Assembly (NCBI GenBank): GCA_029964075.1
Contig: CM057142.1
Coordinates: 2,929,770-2,993,769 of the forward strand
DNA length: 64,000 nt
Source of the DNA: Patiria pectinifera
Lineage: Eukaryota; Echinodermata; Asteroidea; Valvatida; Asterinidae
Reading direction: 5' to 3'
Shown here: one piece after another, positions 59,901-64,000 of the stretch
Layout: every line of letters starts with the position of its first letter
Numbering within the stretch: the stretch's first letter is position 1
Made by a program: the position numbers and the translations under genes
Notes under the pieces: generated by a model
The model's database searches: none
Told to the model about the DNA's origin: nothing
Seen by the model: only the letters and a program-made list of their open reading frames with translations

Positions 59901-61281
59901 AAATTTTTTTTCAAAATTGTTTTGACCCAGCCACCCACCCCAAATTTCGAAATTTAAAAACATTGACAATTTTGAATGGCCCCTTACTGGGCTTTTGTGT
60001 CAAACTTTTAGTATGGAATTGAAATGATAAGAGAGGCACATGTATTTAATATTCCTGTCACTTTTGTTAGGTTTACAATGGCAGTAAAGACGCACCATAC
60101 ACAAATCCAAAGGCACCTGTGCACATCATCACTGGTTCGGCGGTAAGTGATTTTTTTTGGGGGGGGGAGGGGTGTGTTTGGTGGGGGCTGTTTTGGCTGA
60201 TGAATTGCTAGATTTGTTTGTGTTCTCTCCTGGCAAATAATTATACCTTCAATATTTCTTCAACTAAAGTGTGCAACAAATTGTATATCAGACATTTTAT
60301 TTCTTGCTTTTACAAAACAAGAAAAAAGAGTTTATGCTACAAAATGGTAATGAGGAAATAGAAAAATAATTACTAAATATAAAATAAAATTGAATAGCTG
60401 ACATCTTGCCTGAGCATTGGCATTTGTTAGGAATCTTTTTAAGTGTAGATTTGGCATTCATCAGGCAACAATAAATTTTTGGGTGTCTCTTATTTTGTCT
60501 GTTTAAATGGTAGGGATGTCGAGACCGTCATGGTATCTTCTTTTTGCCCAAGCCATGGGACGCTTTCCGCGCCATTGACTACGGATTCACATTGATGCAG
60601 GTGATCAACAAGACTCACCTAGCTTGGCAGCAAATCTCCGATGATAAGGTAGATTCGAGAGGTTTTTTTCCTTTTCAATCCTTAGGGTTTTTCAAAACCC
60701 AGTTTCAATTCCCTGTTTTTTTAGTTCAAGAATAAAGTGGAAGGAAGCCTTCTTGTTCACATTACCCGAGATAGTTATGCTCCAATGGGTACAGAGTTCG
60801 ACTCATGCGTGACTGTATGCGAGTTTGAACCTTGACAGAGAACATGGACTTGGTGTTTGTGTTTTTGGGCAAGACATTTAACTGCGATTGCCACAGGGAG
60901 TGTAAATGGGTACCTGTGAATGTAGGTAGAGACCAGATTGCGCCGATCTTGAGCTGCTGCAGAAAAGTAGTTTTATGGCGTGATGAACAGGGGTAATAAA
61001 TGTGAAGCGCTTTGCGACTTTGGTAAAAAAAAATCCGCTATATAAACGCTTACCACATTAGTGTTTCTAAGGGGAGACCATGTGATCCCAGCCTATTTTT
61101 TGCACCTGGTGGGATTCTAACCAGGGTCACCAGATTTTGAAGTACTGCTATGTACATCAAGTAAACCTGACTGCATCTTCACTTGCTTCTTTCTGTCTTT
61201 TTTTTTATCATGCAGCACGGGGAAGTGATCGACAAAGTGATGCTTATCAAAGACAAACATGGACCAGAAGCCTGGTTGTAA
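35846..61281 (+). CDS. ACP7: Acid phosphatase type 7 (purple acid phosphatase), 12 exons, 426 residues
   Basis: Exons: 35846-35954, 39338-39529, 41952-42134, 42328-42451, 52997-53065, 54173-54287, 56427-56537, 58872-58908, 59623-59690, 60071-60142, 60514-60648, 61216-61281. All introns are GT-AG and all phases agree, giving 1281 nt. Dinuclear-metal phosphatase that hydrolyses phosphomonoesters; a signal peptide (residues 1-22) sends it to the secretory/lysosomal route. Residues about 30-120 form the fibronectin-like N-terminal domain. The five catalytic motifs are GDM (D134), GDFAY (D163, Y166), GNHE (N198), GHRPMY (H283) and AHEHNYER (H322, H324), so all seven metal ligands are present. Length is close to the vertebrate protein (about 438). 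Introns carry a LINE, hAT-like element, LTR retrotransposon, MITE, CRE-rich element and SINE. Exon order and phase show no break. Poly-A signal at 61439. Confidence 0.93.
36022..36067 (+). other. 13-bp perfect stem-loop in ACP7 intron 1
   Basis: TAGACCCGTGAAC (36022-36034) and its exact complement at 36055-36067 with a 20-nt GC-rich loop. It lies 68 bp downstream of exon 1. Confidence 0.7.
36154..36330. mobile_element. MITE-like repeat in ACP7 intron 1
   Basis: Starts GTTGCATCCTGACGCCACTT and ends near AAGAAGTGGCGTCAGCATTA, an imperfect inverted pair. Related to the segment at 14157-14343. Confidence 0.45.
36331..38414. other. ACP7 intron 1 interior, no gene
   Basis: Bases 36430-36470 form an Arg/Glu-coding simple patch with no domain. 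Bases 36540-37110 are a C/T/A-rich stretch of CAAATTCA-like words. At 37338-37385 a (TTA)n run next to TTCTATTCTATCGCCGCC may be the reversed tail of a LINE. Nothing firm. Confidence 0.35.
38415..39266 (+). pseudogene. Decayed 3' end of a non-LTR retrotransposon (LINE, L1/Tx1-like)
   Basis: In pieces separated by frameshifts, the plus strand codes for KAIPRKWKDKF, a block with KFLHRLKVNNDFLHKIGLS, then TFCKTVLEKNDHLYSNC followed by FVSCFW. The Cys and His spacing is that of the zinc-binding region after the reverse transcriptase of L1/Tx1-type LINEs. It then reads EEKPPQIIHFMNLVIVM and ends in a short A-rich tail near 39245-39266. Frameshifts sit at homopolymers (T-run near 38788, A-run near 38868) and near 38940. 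5'-truncated and inactive; lies in ACP7 intron 1. Confidence 0.75.
39338..39529 (+). CDS. ACP7: ACP7 exon 2
   Basis: Follows CCTTGCAG. Residues 37-100, N-terminal domain with MIVTWSTFEDTPSVVQFG; phase 1 to phase 1, donor GTAAGA. Confidence 0.92.
40113..41826. mobile_element. hAT-like element in ACP7 intron 2
   Basis: Left end CATAGGCGTAGCCAAGGGGG and right end TGGCTACGCCTGTG are inverted (13 of 14). The flanks CCCACAGC (40105-40112) and GCCACAGC (41827-41834) match at 7 of 8, as expected for an aged 8-bp hAT duplication. No transposase frame is readable. It may be a composite: another hAT-like end, CAGGCCCGTACGCTGGGGGG, lies at about 41467, and 41675-41735 matches 16630-16680 inverted. Confidence 0.5.
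41952..42134 (+). CDS. ACP7: ACP7 exon 3
   Basis: Follows CCATGAAG. Residues 101-161, including YRCGSDEGWSPLF and the first metal motif LYGDMGN (D134); donor GTGAGT. Confidence 0.92.
42328..42451 (+). CDS. ACP7: ACP7 exon 4
   Basis: Follows AAATTTTAG. Carries GDFAYD (D163, Y166) and GNHE (N198); ends in phase 2 at GCATA|GTAAGT. Reading on past this donor gives a stop, so the splice is required. Confidence 0.92.
42661..42770. mobile_element. 110-bp foldback element in ACP7 intron 4
   Basis: Near-complete palindrome: GTGGATAGTCGATACTAGCT at the left against the inverse of AGCTAATATCGACAATCCAC at the right, with GGAAGTTGAC and GTCAACTTCC inside. Non-coding MITE-like hairpin. Confidence 0.65.
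42771..43299. other. ACP7 intron 4 between the foldback and the LTR element
   Basis: No exon seen. A more GC-rich patch at about 43070-43220 contains GCGCGCAAATATTCACGCACGC. The last bases before 43300 are the retrotransposon target, ATAGA. Confidence 0.35.
43300..44860 (+). repeat. 5' LTR (1561 bp)
   Basis: Begins TGTAAATGAGGCCCCC and ends CACCATCCTTTACA. Contains two copies of a 59-bp direct repeat (43504-43562 and 44767-44825), an AATAAA at 44761-44766 and a C-run near 44326-44343. Transcription control elements cannot be placed with confidence; a TATAAA lies at about 44831, unusually close to the LTR end. Confidence 0.92.
44864..44878 (+). other. Primer-binding site, tRNA-Leu type
   Basis: TGTCAGAAGTGGGAT, three bases after the 5' LTR, is complementary to the 3' end of animal leucine tRNAs, which end in ATCCCACTTCTGACA (from memory of the tRNA family). 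The TGG that would pair with the tRNA CCA is replaced by ACG. Confidence 0.7.
44892..45839 (+). CDS. gag: Retrotransposon Gag (315 residues)
   Basis: Capsid/nucleocapsid polyprotein that packages element RNA into cytoplasmic particles. Residues about 40-215 form a helical retrotransposon-Gag domain (VEEWVRDMKSLFQSW, RDRFIQGL). A single CCHC zinc knuckle C278-C281-H286-C291 lies near the C-terminus. It starts at the first ATG after the primer site and stops at TAG 45837-45839. The stop is immediately preceded by the slippery heptamer of a frameshift signal leading into pol, so Gag is the default product and Gag-Pol the frameshift product. Confidence 0.92.
   Translation: MNGEKAAGGAGAAPVLNQVAYVPFDFRVGVFVGRPQSPNDPHVEEWVRDMKSLFQSWQTPADQQSQLLLKYLSGEAKRVVLVMEPDEREDSQVILERLLEVYGDKTPISALLQSFHSRKQRREETVREFSLALLEIASRIKKRDPEALAKQDEMLRDRFIQGLQNQEVLRSLKSDLRRKPTLKFKDVLAEALQLMADHEESVSVHTVASRLENPQPPALLKTLQEAVQRTVEQQREMAEMVAAMRKELNQLRVSPPSGNYQSRPRRQPRWDDQGNPICLNCNKPGHMARECPENRRQYVTQPFQSQSPQKPAPLN
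45731..49546 (+). CDS. pol: Retrotransposon Pol: protease, reverse transcriptase, RNase H, integrase
   Basis: The open frame of 1271 codons is in -1 relative to gag and overlaps it by 109 nt. Its first ATG is not a likely start; translation should enter by frameshift at 45836. Domains by residue of the open frame: aspartic protease DTGS (83-86); reverse transcriptase with YLDD near 553; RNase H with TDAS near 710; integrase zinc finger HxnHxnCx2C about 965-1010; integrase core Asp at 48830, Asp at 49007 and Glu at 49115, the last pair 35 residues apart (D,D35E). The frame ends early at TAG 49544-49546 because of a one-base frameshift about 40-50 nt upstream; the natural C-terminus continues in another frame to 50085. 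Catalytic domains are intact. Confidence 0.92.
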   Translation: MQQTRSHGSGVSREQKAVCDPTVPEPEPPEASTFKLGCSSVEGQTLEHPNISQQRSVAPDEAVGDCLYIDVDMEGVIVPSLLDTGSQVSTISDELFKEHFHNNLNSNSLANPFIRLVAANGLDIPYQGVVELNISLMGCDIEKAVFFVLRESTATSTCIIGMNILRRCQDVLFKNPHSTHFQSKPQSRPIQTWQRLLKTEEADTCIPIPRAKDSDDPVSFVYATNPRSIVIPGGTEVVIPGSFRQSPSREGPVLVEPTAAKFLPKHLMVARAVCMIRDGRVPVRVANPNQWDVKVHHGMRLAQLSDVTEVLQDQPSSLELIELGLHEVEVRLEGEPDAYPRITPVEELSIPVNVDRETLSTAEFEQLSSLLHQHREVFSKSDDDFGKTTTVKHTIPTTTDRPIKDRYRRIPPHLYQEVKDHLTTLLGKGVIQESTSPWASPIVLVRKKCGGLRLCVDYRRLNLVTIPDAYPLPRIDESLDALHGAKYFSTIDLVSGYWQIAMDPDDQSKTAFTTPMGLFEFNRMPFGLTNAPATFQRFMERCFGDQSCETLMFYLDDIIVFSPDFTSHLQRLDMVLSRLAKHGLKAKPSKCHLLKKSISFLGHVASENGIQTDPEKCLALETWPTPSTPKEVRQFLGFVGYYRRFVKDFSKIAQPLFALTGQPKKSKKPQQRLPFQWTPECQQAFDKLRQCLMSPPVLAYPDYTKPFLLYTDASNQGLGAVLSQSQDGKERVIAYASRGLRKTERNDAYYSAFKLELLALKWAITDKFKEYLMGGKFTVFTDHNPLVHLNTAQLRAVEQRWIAQLANFQFDIKYRPGKNNDNADALSRLPHPEVDEDHENDEWEGQVTVAVVKACFNGLSPNSVSTSPLSLHVIETMPGLSSDELSALQHGDPNIGPVLQYIVQDRRPSTGERASLSPVSKQILSEWKKLQVSNGILYRVVQDPKQLEERRQVVLPYSLHEDVLQELHDRAGHMGADRTQEAIRQRYFWPKMSAQVQDWCAACQRCSLRKQGEKTRAPLVSIKTTAPLELVALDFLTLERSSGGYEHVLVITDHFTKMTVAVPTRDQTATTTAKALWGKFIVHYGMPTRIHSDQGANFESNTIKELCKLYGTTKSHTTPYHPEGNGLCERFNRTLLNLIGTMEAEKKRQWADYLPELCFSYNNTCHSSTGYTPHYLMFGRHGRLPVDSMIGPSETEGSVTSDDWVSKHHHRLQFSHRIARKTLDSATAAQKKAFDKKAKHLPLLPGERVLVRLRGLKGGRRYRTVGNQPHM
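45830..45872 (+). promoter_or_regulatory. -1 programmed ribosomal frameshift signal at the gag-pol junction
   Basis: Slippery heptamer T-TTA-AAC (45830-45836), correctly phased to the gag frame, directly followed by the gag stop TAG. Spacer TAGGAT (6 nt). Then a perfect 11-bp stem: GTTCCAGTGTC (45843-45853), 8-nt loop GAGGGCCA, GACACTGGAAC (45862-45872). Loop bases AGGG (45855-45858) could also pair with CCCT (45874-45877), a possible pseudoknot. A -1 slip continues directly in the open pol frame. Confidence 0.85.
49549..50085 (+). pseudogene. Out-of-frame C-terminal part of Pol, proline-rich
   Basis: Open frame of 178 codons in the +2 frame relative to pol. Its upstream extension carries DRWE and PYVV, the typical integrase C-terminal module, which belongs to Pol. 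The break lies at about 49495-49505 in an AAGGGAGG purine stretch and fits loss of a single base. Residues after about 45 are Pro/Ser-rich, ending RRLFF-like basic sequence (RGKRPQRLFFENFK). It has no independent start and is not a separate gene or an env. Confidence 0.75.
50150..51705 (+). repeat. 3' LTR (1556 bp)
   Basis: Matches the 5' LTR almost throughout. Differences include 50626-50665, a changed C-run context near 51176-51190, and single substitutions. The 59-bp repeats are at 50353-50411 and 51612-51670. AATAAA at 51606-51611. Confidence 0.92.
51706..52996. other. Rest of ACP7 intron 4 after the retrotransposon
   Basis: No exon seen. A loose inverted relation exists between about 52100-52260 and 52420-52600: CACTTGTGCATTCTTCTGCA against TGCAGAAGAATGCACAAATG, and AACTAACATTAAGCGGACGC against the inverse near 52436-52460. 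This suggests an old foldback element of about 0.7-1.0 kb (roughly 51900-52760). Confidence 0.5.
52997..53065 (+). CDS. ACP7: ACP7 exon 5
   Basis: Follows CCTTACAG, 10.5 kb after exon 4 because an LTR retrotransposon fills the intron. Codes for NFSHYKNRFTMP and NLWY; phase 2 to 2, donor GTAAGC. Confidence 0.9.
53102..53279 (+). mobile_element. 180-bp MITE, copy 2, in ACP7 intron 5
   Basis: TATAGGCCTTTATCATG at the left and the near-inverse CATGATAATGGTCTATA at the right. The body matches 20491-20672. It starts 36 bp after the exon 5 donor. Confidence 0.65.
53745..54095. repeat. Degenerate GGATTTTGCAGGATTGAGGC repeats in ACP7 intron 5
   Basis: Several copies of GATTTTGCAGGATTG (near 53940-54090) and related words. 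Similar words (GCAGGATTTTGATGGATTC) occur at 2815-2975, so this is a dispersed low-copy motif. Non-coding. Confidence 0.45.
54173..54287 (+). CDS. ACP7: ACP7 exon 6
   Basis: Follows GTCTTCCAG. Codes for SWNIGPVHFVIFSTEVYFF and WLEEDLK; ends in phase 0 before GTACAG. Confidence 0.92.
54480..56189. mobile_element. 1.7-kb TA-flanked inverted-repeat element in ACP7 intron 6
   Basis: The left arm begins CAGGGGTGAGTCAAAAAAAG followed by CGGAACC. The right arm ends GGTTCGGTTTCCGCTT, T-run, ACTCACCCTG. TA lies at 54478-54479 and 56190-56191. The arms also share TTGGTGCTACATA- and AAATATG-type blocks over about 90 bp. TA targets fit Tc1/mariner-like elements. No transposase frame is visible. The interior is dominated by repeated modules around TGACGTCA. 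Confidence 0.7.
54966..55681. promoter_or_regulatory. Array of seven TGACGTCA (CRE-type) palindromes inside the intron 6 element
   Basis: Exact TGACGTCA starts at 54966, 54977, 55122, 55133, 55242, 55395 and 55674; two pairs are spaced 11 bp. The 8-mer is the cAMP-response element bound by CREB/ATF bZIP dimers (established knowledge). Most lie in diverged tandem modules that also contain a TCNGATTG-like word and AAACTTGGTA-like word. Whether any protein binds is unknown. Confidence 0.7.
56427..56537 (+). CDS. ACP7: ACP7 exon 7
   Basis: Follows TTGGTATAG. Codes for RPWIITLGHRPMYCS with metal ligand H283; donor GTAAGT. Confidence 0.92.
56538..58871. other. ACP7 intron 7, no gene
   Basis: Open frames at 56908-57168 and 58424-58657 were examined and show no domain. 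Bases 58410-58665 are GC- and CpG-rich with a direct repeat of GCGAGCGAGGCCGGAAATAT at about 58481 and 58521; they may be part of an unidentified element. Confidence 0.4.
58872..58908 (+). CDS. ACP7: ACP7 exon 8 (micro-exon, 37 bp)
   Basis: Follows TTTATGTAG. Codes for VRAALEDLFYKY plus one base; donor GTAAGA. Needed for the phase between exons 7 and 9. Confidence 0.88.
59623..59690 (+). CDS. ACP7: ACP7 exon 9
   Basis: Follows TTTTCAACAG. Codes for VDMEVWAHEHNYERLWPVY with metal ligands H322 and H324; donor GTACGG. Confidence 0.92.
60071..60142 (+). CDS. ACP7: ACP7 exon 10
   Basis: Follows TTTTGTTAG. Codes for VYNGSKDAPYTNPKAPVHII and TGSA; donor GTAAGT. Confidence 0.9.
60514..60648 (+). 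CDS. ACP7: ACP7 exon 11
   Basis: Follows AATGGTAG. Codes for GCRDRH, WDAFRAIDYGFTLMQVINKT and HLAWQQISDDK, the conserved C-terminal region; donor GTAGAT. Confidence 0.92.
60757..61062 (+). mobile_element. tRNA-derived SINE in ACP7 intron 11
   Basis: Same family as 6062-6328 but on the plus strand. A degenerate tRNA-like head has GAGTTTGAACC as its B box, then TTTGGGCAAGACATTTAAC, AAATGGGTACCTGTGAATG, and the tail GTGAAGCGCTTTGCGACTTT followed by CGCTATATAAACGC. It is separated from exons 11 and 12 by more than 100 bp. Confidence 0.7.
61216..61281 (+). CDS. ACP7: ACP7 exon 12 (last coding exon)
   Basis: Follows TTATCATGCAG. Codes for HGEVIDKVMLIKDKHGPEAW and the final Leu, then TAA at 61279-61281. 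Confidence 0.9.
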   Translation, partial: HGEVIDKVMLIKDKHGPEAWL

Positions 61282-61438
61282 TCTTGGCAGAGGACGATCA
61301 CGAATGAGCAACTGTAGTTAAGGACACGGGGAAAAATATCTGTTGGGGTTTGTTTTGCTGCTCGCATCAGTTTATTTATTGTGTTATTGGAAGAGGGAAA
61401 TATGTAACCAAGAATCATGCATACTTAGCATAGTTAGT

Positions 61439-61444
61439 AATAAA
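61439..61444 (+). terminator. Candidate poly-A signal of ACP7
   Basis: AATAAA 158 bp after the stop codon, the first good match downstream of exon 12. Confidence 0.6.
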
Positions 61445-63114
61445 AAGTCCTTATTTATTCCATGTCATTAAGTGTGGTTTCTCACGGTTTTTTTTAATTG
61501 TATGAAAAAGGAAATACTGTTCAGTGTGTGAAACAGCTATACTTAAAAGTTCCATTGTTACAAGTTACATTAAAATGTGATATATGAGGTGTTTTGGCAA
61601 AATGAGACAGAACTGGGCAGAGGTTGAAATGAGGGTTTGCAGGTAGATGAATTATACACAAGAACGAAATGCTCCTTACAATACTGGTTGTTGCACCTCA
61701 ATCAGACATTCCGTTGACAAGTTATTGCTGTTTAAAGTAAGAAGCTAAAGTAAAGAAAGTAAAATACTGAGAAAAGGGCCTTTAAAGTTTCGAGTTTTGT
61801 AGTTGTGGATGCGAAAGATGCCAACTGTTTTTTCCTTAAAAACACTTTTATTCCACGATTATTCTACTATTTAAAATATGTGTAATAGACACACCAAAGA
61901 TTACAAAATAATATCAATAAATCTGAAAATCGAAAAACAAATCAACCCATGCGGGGTTTTTTTTTGCATTTTTCCAACTACGGCCTGTGCCCAGAACACC
62001 TCACATTTGCCAAAGTCGGTAAGTGTAATGACAAAGTTAATTTTTAATATACTTGAATGTGCAAATGTATAGTTTTTTGCAATAGTTAATATTTTTTTGC
62101 AATAGTTAGGATGCTGCTTATTGAGGATTACGGTGTTATGAGGCTTTTTAAATCACAAAAATATGTTGTAATTAATTATACAAGATCCTACGAAAAGGAT
62201 TGTTTTAAATAATATATATATATATATTGGTTACTATTAAATTTTACTTTCTAATCTTAAAATTCCTGCAGTTCAGAGTTTCGTGCACATCTGAATATGC
62301 TTGAAATAAGTTATATTGCATCACAAATTGCTGTAAATTGAAATGCCTGAATGCTATGCACCGTTAACATGAAAGTTTAGGCAGTTAAAAGTGTGGTTAG
62401 ATATGAAACTCGGTTCCTCTCGACTGTGTGGTTAACAAGTTTCACAACTTGAACTACGGGGGATCATTTGTAATTGCAAGTACCCAGAAAAGGACCTGAC
62501 GATTTCATGACAAAAACCTTGATAGGACTGGTATCAAAATCAAACATCTGTGAAATTGTTCCACCTGAAATGGTATAATTAGGAAGAAAACTAACATTGA
62601 AGGGTGCCTACAGGCACAGGTTTTTTTTACAAGTGTTGGCAACGGAATGCAGTTACGAGAACCAAAATACTACTGTGCACGCATATTCCGTTTTCTCAAA
62701 ATGGTTAGTGTTCAATGAGCTGTAACTTCAACAGGTTTTATTTGTTAGTTTTAAAGTTGTTATTAACAAAAAGATATATTCAGGAAGTCAGATATTTTGC
62801 TTTTTCCCCAAAAATAAAGAAATGGCATGTATCAAATAGACGAGACTATGAATTTTATCTGAACAACTATCTGAACAACTAGAACTACCAAAAACGTGTA
62901 TGAGTATTATACATATTTCATAAAATAAAGTCATAAATATTTGTTACACACATTTTCAAATTATGAATGTGTGAAGTACATGTACGATAGTTCTTTGGTT
63001 AAATTTTGGGGGAAAAAGTGAGTTGAGGTTTTATGATTACAAAGATGCAATACAATACTCTGTGTATATAACATGATTACATAAGTTAATGTTGCATATG
63101 TACTTCAACCCTCC
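61445..63114. other. Intergenic, gene-free
   Basis: AT-rich, with a (TA)n run at about 62212-62227. Several short open frames, none with a domain or splice pattern. Confidence 0.4.
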
Positions 63115-63375
63115 TACAGTTTGAACAGTCACAGACAGTCAAAATTTCCATCCACTTCCCCTGCCATGCCTGTTACACAGGCTAGTCACCAACAGTCCGA
63201 TCATATTTCAAGCAAGAACTCTGACTTGTCAAATTCAGTCACCAGACAAAATCAGGCAATCCTAGACAATCACCTTTAGTCAGACAATCACCTTTGTAGT
63301 CAATCCTGCTTTACGTAGGCTGGGAGCTCTTAACTGCTGAAATTAAACCGTCACTTGATTGATTTTGACTGAAAT
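63115..63375 (+). repeat. Dispersed repeat, inverted relative to 7718-8048
   Basis: Starts near CAGTTTGAACAGTCACAGAC and ends TGATTGATTTTGACTGAAAT; the reverse complement matches 7718-8048 at both ends. Contains a local repeat of CAGACAATCACCTTT. Confidence 0.6.
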
Positions 63376-63737
63376 GACAACTTGGCACAGAATGTATGTT
63401 TAGGAGGGGTTAGCATATTACAGACACAGTAAAATATTCTGTTCATTAAAGTACTATGCTTTACACAATTGAGGCTGATAAAGATAATGTATTTCATGCA
63501 TAGTTTAAGAAACATGACTGGATCGATTTAAATTTACCCATATTTATATGCACATGTAAAAGTCATCTATTTCTAATAACAATAACTATGTTTATACATT
63601 TTGACAAAATCACGAGCAATTGTGCAAATTATTTGGTCTGTCCCAGATTAATAACAAAATTTTGAATATAAAAATTAATGTAAGGAAGACTGAATCGTCC
63701 TAAGACGACACTAAATCGCTCCAACCAGGCCAATTAA

Positions 63738-63971
63738 GGTCAGCCTAGTTCTCGCCGGGATATCGATGCTCGGTTAAAGGCCAATGCCGACGGTATCCAG
63801 AAGTTATCTGCTTCTGAAAATGCCTTGCGCGATACTCTGGCATCAGTGGTTCATTCTCAAGACTTGACTCCCGGCCGGACGTGCAAACTTGCGAAGCACG
63901 CCGGCAGTGCCCGCCGCTCTAAGCCACGATGGTCTTGGCGAAAGGCTGGCGCTGCGCCATCGCCAAGCTGA
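63738..63971 (+). other. GC-rich open stretch at the window edge, possible exon or element fragment
   Basis: An abrupt GC-rich segment (about 63690 to the end) in AT-rich surroundings. One plus-strand frame is open for 77 codons without a Met, preceded by a stop at 63735-63737 and by AAGGTCAG, which could be a 3' splice site. It reads RRDIDARLKANADGIQKL and later a basic RRSKPRWSWRKAGAA. Not recognised; it could be an exon of a gene, a degraded retroelement or chance. Confidence 0.3.
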
Positions 63972-64000
63972 AGTAAACAGAACGCAAATGCACCACGTGA

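Overview
The window looks like nuclear DNA from a marine invertebrate, most likely a non-vertebrate deuterostome such as an echinoderm or hemichordate. It is AT-rich and gene-poor, with spliced genes that have GT-AG introns, many short foldback transposons and tRNA-derived SINEs. The palindromes TACATGTA and TACCGGTA recur throughout. The species call is an inference; the sequence cannot name it.

Four host genes can be supported. (1) 3875-4894 (+): a rhodopsin-family GPCR whose coding region is one exon. (2) 22979-23980 (-): an intact 333-residue single-exon gene I do not recognise. (3) 31292-32514 (+): a two-exon gene resembling DMAC1/TMEM261, a small inner-membrane protein of mitochondrial complex I assembly. 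(4) 35846-61281 (+): acid phosphatase type 7 (ACP7, purple acid phosphatase), rebuilt from 12 exons that join in phase into a 426-residue protein with all seven metal ligands.

Most of the rest is mobile DNA. A full-length Ty3/gypsy-type LTR retrotransposon (43300-51705) sits in ACP7 intron 4, with 1.56-kb LTRs, TG...CA ends, a short target duplication, gag, pol and a tRNA-Leu-type primer site. Its gag stop codon overlaps a textbook -1 frameshift signal: slippery heptamer, 6-nt spacer and perfect 11-bp hairpin. Pol is broken near its end by a one-base frameshift. Other ACP7 introns hold a decayed LINE 3' end, a hAT-like element, a 1.7-kb TA-flanked element carrying seven exact TGACGTCA (CRE) palindromes, and a SINE. 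Outside ACP7 there are MITE-like elements with readable target duplications: hAT type (8 bp GGAAAATC), PIF/Harbinger type (TWA), a TTAA type, and a giant palindrome duplicated in tandem.

Region by region: 1-3.8 kb palindromic MITE and repeats; 3.9-4.9 kb GPCR; 5-22.9 kb repeat-rich gene desert; 23-24 kb unknown gene; 24-31.2 kb transposons, a 20-bp minisatellite and interleaved foldbacks; 31.3-32.8 kb DMAC1-like gene; 33-35.3 kb MITEs; 35.8-61.4 kb ACP7 and its intronic elements; 61.5-64 kb intergenic, ending in a GC-rich open stretch cut by the window edge. The host genes appear functionally unrelated (signalling receptor, mitochondrial assembly factor, lysosomal or secreted phosphatase); I see no operon-like or pathway link.
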